Source: Desulfuromonadaceae bacterium GWC2_58_13
GTDB taxonomy: Bacteria > Desulfobacterota > Desulfuromonadia > Desulfuromonadales > Trichloromonadaceae
Direction of reading: 5' to 3'
Length of the DNA: 20,171 nt
Assembly (NCBI GenBank): GCA_001825565.1
Contig: MHXM01000084.1
Span: 205 to 20,375 of the forward strand
The notes under the pieces are model-generated. The model did not search any database. It was not told the DNA's origin and worked only from the letters and a program-made list of their open reading frames with translations. Every line of letters begins with the position of its first letter. Position 1 is the first letter of the stretch. Positions 14,489 through 20,171 of the stretch are shown here, one piece after another. A program made the translations under genes and the position numbers.

Positions 14489-15988
14489 TTAGTGCACCGC
14501 ACAGGCGATACAGGGATCGAAGGAACGAACCACCCTGGCCATTTCCAGACCGTTATAGGCCGGATTAACCGGGGTATCGAGCAAAGCCACTTCAACCGGG
14601 CCCGGTTCGCCCTGTTCGCCCCGGGGAGAAAAATTCCAGGTGCTCGGCACAATGCACTGGTACCGTTCGATCCTGCCGCCATCGATGCTGATCCAGTGTC
14701 CAAGCGCACCCCTTGGGGCCTCGGTCAGACCTTCGCCTTTGCCTTGCTCGCGCGAGGCATAGACGGCCACCGAAGGCGCGCCCGGCTGCAGAAGATTGAG
14801 CCATTCTTCCATCCGCTGCGCCACCAGCAGCGCTTCGAGAGCCCGGCATGCGTGGCGGCCGAGGGTACTCTGTAGGGCATCGGCGGTCAGCCCGGATTCT
14901 TTGAGCAGATCGTCGACCGCGCCGCCGATCGGCTTGGAACCGGCGGCAACCGCCACCAGGATGCGCGCCAGCGGTCCGACTTCACAGGCCAGTCCGTTGT
15001 AACGAGGGCCCTTGAGCCATGAATAGGCACCGGCCTTTTCCGGATGGGGACGAATCTCGCCGCGGGTGGGATGCAGCGAACCGCTCTGATCGTAGTAACT
15101 GGTGGCGGTCGTCTCGCTGATGCGCGCGGTATCGAGTGGCTCGAACCGTCCTTCGATGAGGATGCCGGCCGGCAGCCAGGTCGAACCCGATTCGTCGAAT
15201 ACCCCATAGGAGAGGTAGTTCGGCACGCCCCGGCCGATACCGGCGTAGGCCGGAAACAATCCGGCCGCGGCGATCACGTCGGGCAGGTAGACATTTTCGA
15301 TAAAACGTTTGACCCGGCGCAGCCGCATGCGGAAATTCTCCACCGCCTCGACATCGACCCCGCAGGTGACCCCACCAGGAATCAGGGTGGCGGTATGGGG
15401 CATCTTGCCGCCGAACAGGGCCGCCATCCGGTGGGCTTCCTGACGTATTTCCAGCGCCTCGACGTAGTGGGCCAGCGCTCCGAGATTCCACTGAGTATTG
15501 CTGGGGTAGTCGCCGGGCAGCTTGGGCAGAAACGGCGCGACCGGCAGCACCCGGTTCGAGGCGACCTCGCTCCCCGCCCAGGCTTTCAGTTCGCGTAGCA
15601 CCGGGTCGCTGCCCGAGTAGCCGAGCAAGTCTTCGACGTTGACGAAATCGAGAGCGGACAATTGGTAGAAATGCAGGATGTGGCTCTGCAGATAGTTGGC
15701 GCCCAGCACCAGGTTGCGCAGATAGTCGCCATTGGCCGGCGTCACCAGGCCAAGGGCGGCCTCCACCGCCTTGCACGACGCCACCGCATGACTGACCGGA
15801 CAGACGCCGCAGATGCGTTGGGTGATGACCGGAGCGTCGAGGGGGTCGCGTCCGACCAAAAGGGCCTCGAAACCGCGGAACATTTCGCCCCGGCTCCAGG
15901 CTTCAACCACCCGGCCATCCTCAACCCGGGTGTCGATCCGCAAATGGCCCTCGATGCGGGTCAACGGATCAATCTTTATCGTACTCAT
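14489..15988 (-). CDS. [NiFe] hydrogenase large subunit without C-terminal extension
   Basis: This 499-residue catalytic subunit binds the Ni-Fe centre through RICGVC (C60, C63; H67 follows) and DPCIAC (C493, C496). DPLTRIEGHL near the N-terminus and RGFE at 38-41 are family hallmarks. The stop codon TAA follows immediately after DPCIACAVH, so there is no C-terminal peptide for a maturation protease. Most exported hydrogenases have one; H2-sensing and some energy-converting types do not. The nickel ligands are cysteines and no in-frame TGA indicates selenocysteine. The ATG at 15988 has AAGGAG seven bases upstream; the open frame extends to 16066 without a better start. Gene order is large then small, opposite to the usual order. 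The protein lacks its own signal and would be co-exported with the Tat-bearing small subunit. No maturation genes are present in the window. Confidence 0.94.
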   Translation of the reverse strand: MSTIKIDPLTRIEGHLRIDTRVEDGRVVEAWSRGEMFRGFEALLVGRDPLDAPVITQRICGVCPVSHAVASCKAVEAALGLVTPANGDYLRNLVLGANYLQSHILHFYQLSALDFVNVEDLLGYSGSDPVLRELKAWAGSEVASNRVLPVAPFLPKLPGDYPSNTQWNLGALAHYVEALEIRQEAHRMAALFGGKMPHTATLIPGGVTCGVDVEAVENFRMRLRRVKRFIENVYLPDVIAAAGLFPAYAGIGRGVPNYLSYGVFDESGSTWLPAGILIEGRFEPLDTARISETTATSYYDQSGSLHPTRGEIRPHPEKAGAYSWLKGPRYNGLACEVGPLARILVAVAAGSKPIGGAVDDLLKESGLTADALQSTLGRHACRALEALLVAQRMEEWLNLLQPGAPSVAVYASREQGKGEGLTEAPRGALGHWISIDGGRIERYQCIVPSTWNFSPRGEQGEPGPVEVALLDTPVNPAYNGLEMARVVRSFDPCIACAVH

Positions 15989-16061
15989 CGAACGCTCCTT
16001 CTCCAGAGAAAAAATCCGAACGGGAGCGTATACATCAAGAGACATGCCAACGGGAAAACCC

Positions 16062-16109
16062 ACCAATCATGAATTGTATATCATTATTATCATTCAATTC
16101 ATGATTGGT
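16062..16109. promoter_or_regulatory. Perfect 15-bp inverted repeat upstream of the hydrogenase operon
   Basis: ACCAATCATGAATTG at 16062-16076 is the exact reverse complement of 16095-16109, with an AT-rich 18-base spacer. Arm centres are 33 bases apart, about three helical turns. Each arm is itself an imperfect palindrome (CAAT-CATG-ATTG-like). It lies 75-120 bases before the hydrogenase large-subunit start. With no T-tract it is more like a paired operator than a terminator, though it could form a hairpin at the end of the mod operon. The regulator is unknown. Confidence 0.55.
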
Positions 16110-16226
16110 CGGCTCAGGATAACGGCGTTTTACCGAGGCAAGGATGTCAAGCCGCTGGACAGGCCTTCATGAGGAAGTCAGTCTTCTGACAGGGGACCAT
16201 ACGGGATTTGACACGGCGGGGCGAGA

Positions 16227-16895
16227 TTAAAACAGTGCTGTTCCGGCAAGAAAATTTTCGAGCAAGCGTAGAGACAGGCGACTCAGGCCGTCGGCCCGAC
16301 CGGCGAATTCGGCGGCGTGCCCGGGCTGACCGACCGCCCCGGCCCAGTCGCTGACAATCGCGGCGTCGACCTCCGGGTGAAATTGCAGTCCGTAAGCATT
16401 ACGACAACGAAACACCTGTCCGGGACAGGCGGACGAGGACGCCAGGAGAATGGCTGTGGCGGAAATATCGAAGGAATCGTTGTGCCATTCAAAAACGGTA
16501 AAGGGAGAAGCAATACCGGCAAACAGGGGATCATTCCCGCCGGCAGCGGTCAGGGTCACCGATTGCAGGCCATGCTCCCCGTAACGACGGGCATGCACGC
16601 GGCCACCCGTTACTTCGGCCAGCAACTGGCCGCCGAGACAGATGCCGAGCAGCGGCAATCCGGTTTCGACCGCCGTCCGCAGCCAATCCTTCAATGGCAA
16701 CAGCCAGGGATATTCATCGGTGTCGCCCACCCCCATGTAGCCGCCGAGAACCACGGCCGCCCTGAGGGTATCCAAAGCAGGCAACCTGTCGCCGGCGAAC
16801 AACCGAACCGCCCGACAGGGTATTTTGCGTTCTTGCAGAAACTCACCATAAATCCCGGCCGGAACCCGGGCATCGCATTGAATCATCAGCAACAT
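16227..16895 (-). CDS. Class I glutamine amidotransferase
   Basis: This 222-residue stand-alone amidotransferase has the catalytic nucleophile C86 in GICLGGQLLA and the His-Glu pair H173/E175 in LQFHPEV. Such proteins hydrolyse glutamine and deliver ammonia to an acceptor; the acceptor here is unknown. It resembles GMP-synthase-like GATase proteins that lack a synthase domain. ATG 16895 is preferred (GAGG seven bases upstream) over GTG 16901. The gene starts ten bases after the modC stop, so it is the third gene of the modBC unit. Its role in a molybdate operon is unclear; possibilities include nucleotide or cofactor modification, or polyamine/glutamyl-amide turnover. No terminator was recognised downstream. 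Confidence 0.88.
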   Translation of the reverse strand: MLLMIQCDARVPAGIYGEFLQERKIPCRAVRLFAGDRLPALDTLRAAVVLGGYMGVGDTDEYPWLLPLKDWLRTAVETGLPLLGICLGGQLLAEVTGGRVHARRYGEHGLQSVTLTAAGGNDPLFAGIASPFTVFEWHNDSFDISATAILLASSSACPGQVFRCRNAYGLQFHPEVDAAIVSDWAGAVGQPGHAAEFAGRADGLSRLSLRLLENFLAGTALF

Positions 16896-16904
16896 GGTCA
16901 CACC

Positions 16905-17957
16905 TCAATACAATCGGCGGAAAGCCGAAGCCTTCATCACCGCATAGATTTCGATACCGGGGCAAATGCCCAGCTCATGGGCCGCGCCTTTCATCACCTG
17001 GGCGATCAGTCGCTCGCTGCCGCAGGCCAGTTCAACCCCGACCCGCCCATCCATCTCGAAGGTGCCGACCGCCCGGCAGGGCAGCAGGTTACGAGCGCTG
17101 ATCGCTCCCGGATGGCCGCGAAACAGCATGATGTCCTTGGAGGACAGCTCAAACAACGCCTCACCCGGACCGCCTGTCCCGATCAGCAGACGAGTGCCGT
17201 TCCAACGGTAGGAGAACAGACCATCCTCCTCAATCGGATCGGCCAGCTTGAGCAGGTTGATGTAACCGGCCCGGGTCCAGCCCATCCGCTGCCGGGCCAG
17301 TTCCTCGGGGGTGGTCTGCGCCGACACTTCCCCTTTGTGCAGCACGATCACCTCGTCGGTCATCAGCTGCATCTCGTTCATCGAGTGCGAGATCAGCAGG
17401 GTCGGCACGGCAAAACGCTCGCTGATGGCGGTGAGATAGGGGATGATCTGGTACTTGAGGGCTTCGTCGAGGGCCGCCAGCGGCTCATCCATGACCAGCA
17501 ACCGGGGGCTGGCCAGCACCGCCCGTCCCAGGGCCACCCGCTGGCGCTCGCCGCCGGAGAGAGCCAGCACCCGCCGATCGAGCAGGTCGCCCAGATCGAG
17601 CACCTCGATCAGATCCTTGGGCTCGATCTTGCGCAACTTGGCCGGGGTACGGTTATAACCGTACAACAGGTTGCGCCGGACGCACATGTGGGGAAACAGA
17701 TGGGCGTGCTGGAAAACCACTGCAATGCGCCGCCGCTCCGGCGGCCGGCAAATGCGCTGGTCCGAGCAGTACAGCAGTTCGCCGTCGAGCTCGATACGCC
17801 CCTGGTCGGGAGAAATCAGCCCGGCGATCAGGTGCGCCAGGGTCGATTTGCCGCTCCCCGAACGGCCGAAAATGCCGACCCGGTCGGCATGGGTGATGAA
17901 ATCGACAGCGAGCGTGAAATCGCCGAGCCGCTTGCGCAGGGAAATCTCCAGATTCAT
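16905..17957 (-). CDS. modC: Molybdate ABC transporter ATP-binding protein ModC
   Basis: This 350-residue ATPase drives molybdate import, needed for FeMo-cofactor. Walker A is GRSGSGKST (31-39), the Q-loop Q83, signature LSGGERQ (133-139), Walker B LLVMDEP (153-159) and the switch H191. The C-terminal part (about 285-350) looks like the molybdate-binding MOP domain that gives feedback control in ModC proteins. ATG 17957 overlaps the modB stop as ATGA and has GGAGGGAG upstream; the frame is open to 18041, but that extension lies inside modB and is not needed. The related substrates tungstate and sulfate are possible, but the MOP domain and the nif neighbourhood favour molybdate. Confidence 0.9.
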   Translation of the reverse strand: MNLEISLRKRLGDFTLAVDFITHADRVGIFGRSGSGKSTLAHLIAGLISPDQGRIELDGELLYCSDQRICRPPERRRIAVVFQHAHLFPHMCVRRNLLYGYNRTPAKLRKIEPKDLIEVLDLGDLLDRRVLALSGGERQRVALGRAVLASPRLLVMDEPLAALDEALKYQIIPYLTAISERFAVPTLLISHSMNEMQLMTDEVIVLHKGEVSAQTTPEELARQRMGWTRAGYINLLKLADPIEEDGLFSYRWNGTRLLIGTGGPGEALFELSSKDIMLFRGHPGAISARNLLPCRAVGTFEMDGRVGVELACGSERLIAQVMKGAAHELGICPGIEIYAVMKASAFRRLY

Positions 17958-18643
17958 GGCTCCCTCCGCGGGCTGAAGCGTCGCAGCAACCCCTCGTTGA
18001 GCAGCAACACGGCAAAGGAGAGCACGACGGAAACGATGCACAAGGACAAGGCCATGCGGTCGCCGCCGGGGGTGTTGGTGTAGTCGTAGATGGCCAGCGG
18101 AATGGTCTGGGTCACCCCGGGGATGTTGCCGGCGATGATGATGGTGGCGCCGAATTCACCGAGGCTGCGGGCGAACATCAGAGTCGCCCCGGCCAGCACC
18201 GAACGGCCGGACAGGGGGATGATAATGGTGAACAGGGTGTCGTACCAATGCGCGCCCAGGGTGCGCGACGCTTGCAGCAGTTTTTCGTCGATCCCCTCCA
18301 GTCCGAGCCGGATCGAGCGCACCAGCAGCGGAAAACCGACCACCATCGAGGCGAGCACCGCCGCCTTCCAGGTGAAAACGATGTGGATGCCCCAGGCATC
18401 GAGCAGCGATCCGAGCCAGCCGTGCCTGCCCAACAGCAGCAGCAACAGATAACCGACCACCACCGGCGGCAGCACCAGCGGCAGATTGACCAGCCCGTCG
18501 ATGAACGCCTTGCCGCGCACCCGGGAAAAAACCAGCAGATAGGCCATGGCATAGCCGAAAGGCAGCGACAGCAGGGTCGCGACAACGGCGACCCTGGTCG
18601 ACAGCCAGATGGCCTGGTAATCCGCGGGGGTCAGTTCGAGCAT
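17954..18643 (-). CDS. modB: Molybdate ABC transporter permease ModB
   Basis: This 229-residue inner-membrane permease has about five hydrophobic segments (roughly 14-38, 50-71, 92-108, 136-170, 198-215). The EAA-type coupling loop with the ATPase is QASRTLGAHWYDTLFTIIIP at 124-143, followed by the typical GRSVLAGATLMFARSLGEFGAT. ModB forms the membrane channel for molybdate with ModC. AAGGA lies about five bases before ATG 18643. It overlaps modC by four bases. The usual periplasmic binding protein gene modA is absent from both sides within the window, so the binding protein must be encoded elsewhere or the system uses another one. Confidence 0.92.
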   Translation of the reverse strand: MLELTPADYQAIWLSTRVAVVATLLSLPFGYAMAYLLVFSRVRGKAFIDGLVNLPLVLPPVVVGYLLLLLLGRHGWLGSLLDAWGIHIVFTWKAAVLASMVVGFPLLVRSIRLGLEGIDEKLLQASRTLGAHWYDTLFTIIIPLSGRSVLAGATLMFARSLGEFGATIIIAGNIPGVTQTIPLAIYDYTNTPGGDRMALSLCIVSVVLSFAVLLLNEGLLRRFSPRREP

Positions 18644-19247
18644 GGCATCCTTCGTGGACTCAGAATCGGGAGTTTAAAGACAAAACCGAACCACCCCCTG
18701 AATCCGGAGGCGGGATATTTCTCGGATCGGTCCTTATTTTAACATACCGGAACGGGCCCGAACAACGAAAACATATGAATCTTAGCATACGTTGGGCCGC
18801 TCGCCGCATTTTACCCTTCGAGACCATTAAATAAAAAGCCCCATGGGCGAACCACGGAGCATCATTGCCAAGAACCTCGGCGCACCTCGATGTGATGCCG
18901 ATTCCGATGCCGGGAATGAAGCATGGGACATGCCAAGCGGCCGGATGGAAACCTCGTTCCGCCCGGAGCCCGCTGAAAACGCCGACCCAACGGCTGCTCT
19001 GAATATCATCAGCCTGATCGAACTTCGAAGTACCTGGTCAATCCCCAGCCGCGCATGCACACAAAATGGGCAATCCATCATCGTCCTGCTTGTTTACGCA
19101 GCCTGTTTCAACAGCGGCGGAACGTCCTTTTTGCTCCGCCACGCCCCCGGAGAATCCCATCCGAGGTCAAAAACTTCTTTAGTTCAAACCACATGGCCAA
19201 ATAATCAAACCATTGGCAGCCCCCACGGGCAACGGCGGTCAAATCCA
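18644..19247. other. Non-coding region between modB and nifE
   Basis: Over 600 bases separate the divergent modB and nifE genes. Two short frames (minus 18827-19081; plus 18843-19334) lack ribosome binding sites and family resemblance, so I treat the stretch as non-coding or as a decayed gene. It holds a weak sigma-54-like match for modB (18784-18799, minus) and a small hairpin followed by T5 on the minus strand near 18836-18849. No repeats or RNA gene were recognised. Confidence 0.5.
18784..18799 (-). promoter_or_regulatory. Weak sigma-54-like site before modB
   Basis: On the minus strand CGGCCCAACGTATGCT keeps GG-N10-GC spacing but deviates at the flanks (CGGCCC, ATGCT). It lies about 140 bases before modB. 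Co-control of molybdate uptake with nif would make sense, but the match is near chance level. Confidence 0.25.
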
Positions 19248-19263
19248 TGGCGAGACTCTTGCA
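19248..19263 (+). promoter_or_regulatory. Sigma-54 promoter of nifE
   Basis: TGGCGAGACTCTTGCA has exact GG-N10-GC spacing, a perfect TTGCA -12 element and TGGC at -24. Transcription would start near 19274, leaving a leader of about 90 bases. A stem GGGACGG/CCGTCCC (19272-19293) lies at the start of the leader, followed by ATTTTG; it is a poor terminator and no hexaloop pair was found. Confidence 0.65.
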
Positions 19264-19364
19264 AACGGATCGGGACGGGGACAAGGCCGTCCCATTTTGC
19301 GATTCCCTCCCAACGATGCGCTGGGACTGATTAACCTCTGGAAACGTTCAGAAAGGATCAGACC

Positions 19365-20171
19365 TTGGCCGGCAAACCGAAAATCAAAGAGTTGCTCGAC
19401 GAGAGCAGCTGCGAACACAATAAAACCAAAAAAGTCGCCTGCAATGCTCCAACCCCCGGGGCGACCACCGGCGGCTGCGCCTTCGAAGGGGCGCAGATCT
19501 CCCTATTTCCCTACGCCGACGCCGCCCATCTGGTGCATGGCCCGATCACCTGCATCGGCGCCTCCTGGGAAACCCGCACCACCCAAACCAGCTATCCGGG
19601 GCGCGACCACACCCAGATGGGGTTCACCACCGGCATCTCCACCAACGACGTGGTCTTCGGCGGCGAACAGAAGCTCCTCGACGCCATCGACTACATCCTG
19701 GCCCATTACGCACCCGAGGCGGTCTTCGTCTACGCCACCTGCGTGACCGCGCTGATCGGCGACGACATCGACGCGGTCTGTCGGCACGCGGCCGAGAAAT
19801 ACCAACTGCCAGTGGTGCCGGTGCACGCCCCCGGCTTCGTCGGCGGCAAAAACCTCGGCAGCCGCCTCGGCGGCGAAGCGGTATTGGCCGACCTGATCGG
19901 CACCAAGGAGCCGGAAATCACCACCGACTTCGACATCAACCTGATTGGCGAATACAACGTCACCGGCGACATGTGGCAATATTCCCATCTGCTGGAAGAG
20001 CTCGGCATTCGTGTCCTGTCGACCCTCTCCGGCGACGGCCGGGTCAGCGCCATCCGCACCGCCCACCGGGCGAAACTGAACGTCATCGTCTGCGCCAAAT
20101 CGCTGATTTCGCTCACCCGCAAGATGCAGGAGCAATACGGCATCCCCTCGATCTCTCTCTCTTTCTACGGC
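19365..20171 (+). CDS. nifE: Nitrogenase cofactor scaffold protein NifE (N-terminal 269 residues)
   Basis: NifE with NifN forms the scaffold on which the FeMo-cofactor precursor is matured. The visible part shows the NifE hallmarks CNAPTPGATTGGCAFEGA (26-43, cysteines 26 and 38), DAAHLVHGP, a conserved cysteine in GPITC, then GFTTGISTNDVVFGGEQKL. The family distinguishes itself from NifD by this N-terminal pattern. The start is TTG at 19365: AAAGGA lies seven bases upstream, and no ATG or GTG occurs between it and the in-frame stop at 19332. The frame is open to the window edge. It is the first gene of a rightward unit under the sigma-54 promoter at 19248, presumably followed by nifN or a fused NifEN. 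Confidence 0.93.
   Translation, partial: MAGKPKIKELLDESSCEHNKTKKVACNAPTPGATTGGCAFEGAQISLFPYADAAHLVHGPITCIGASWETRTTQTSYPGRDHTQMGFTTGISTNDVVFGGEQKLLDAIDYILAHYAPEAVFVYATCVTALIGDDIDAVCRHAAEKYQLPVVPVHAPGFVGGKNLGSRLGGEAVLADLIGTKEPEITTDFDINLIGEYNVTGDMWQYSHLLEELGIRVLSTLSGDGRVSAIRTAHRAKLNVIVCAKSLISLTRKMQEQYGIPSISLSFYG

Noticed and set aside
14489..15988. Possible [NiFeSe] hydrogenase with selenocysteine
   Set aside because: Both active-site positions of DPCIAC are TGT cysteine codons and there is no in-frame TGA.
16317..18083. 588-residue plus-strand frame antisense to the amidotransferase and modC
   Set aside because: It is a shadow of two well-supported genes; its composition (rich in Gln, His, Arg, Pro) is typical of antisense frames.
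18644..18720. Terminator-like or riboswitch-like structure in the modB leader
   Set aside because: The stem needs several G-U pairs, the T-tract is broken, and it does not match the molybdenum-cofactor riboswitch pattern.
19247..19330. 27-codon frame from ATG 19247 before nifE
   Set aside because: The ATG lies within the -24 promoter element, so it would not be in the transcript; no ribosome binding site.
18843..19334. 163-residue plus-strand frame upstream of nifE, and an 84-residue minus-strand frame at 18827-19081
   Set aside because: Neither has a ribosome binding site or recognisable domain, and the plus frame runs through the sigma-54 promoter and leader of nifE.
1..20171. CRISPR arrays, insertion sequences, rRNA or intact tRNA genes
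   Set aside because: No regularly spaced repeats, transposase genes or complete RNA genes were seen on either strand.

Overview
The window looks like chromosome of a Desulfuromonadota / Geobacter-type anaerobic diazotroph. The signs are periplasmic c-type-heme chemoreceptors, a periplasmic Tat-exported [NiFe] hydrogenase, sigma-54 promoters, and the edge of a nif cluster (nifV, nifE, molybdate uptake). This placement is inferred from gene content and protein style, not from a database search. Almost every gene lies on the minus strand; the exceptions are a zinc-ribbon protein at the left and nifE at the right.

Layout from left to right. (1) 1-1055 is AT-richer and holds a truncated gene and a zinc-ribbon membrane protein. 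It ends at a 3' fragment of an initiator tRNA-Met gene, which is the signature of an integrated element's attachment site. (2) 1118-4678 is an operon read right to left: a YeeE/YedE sulfur transporter, a TusA-like carrier and a three-PAS histidine kinase. (3) 4929-5900 is cheV. (4) 6065-7204 is nifV. Its leader carries a sigma-54 promoter, two tandem hexaloop hairpins of the ANTAR-target type and an overlapping intrinsic terminator, so it is a strong candidate antitermination switch. (5) 7433-13509 holds three paralogous methyl-accepting chemotaxis proteins; the outer two carry a CxxCH heme motif in the periplasmic domain. (6) 13539-15988 is a [NiFe] hydrogenase encoded large subunit first. 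It lies only 29 bp upstream of the third chemoreceptor on the same strand. (7) 16227-18643 is modB-modC plus a class I glutamine amidotransferase, with no modA. (8) 18644-19364 is a long non-coding region with a sigma-54 promoter, followed by a TTG-initiated nifE that runs off the right edge.

The most interesting unit is hydrogenase L-S plus heme-chemoreceptor. The large subunit stops exactly at the terminal His of its metal-binding motif, with no C-terminal peptide to be cleaved, a trait known from H2-sensing hydrogenases. The small subunit is nevertheless Tat-exported, and the downstream receptor presents a c-type heme in the same compartment. This suggests H2- or redox-directed taxis coupled to a diazotrophic lifestyle. 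That function is inference; the gene order, motifs and start/stop positions are read directly from the sequence.
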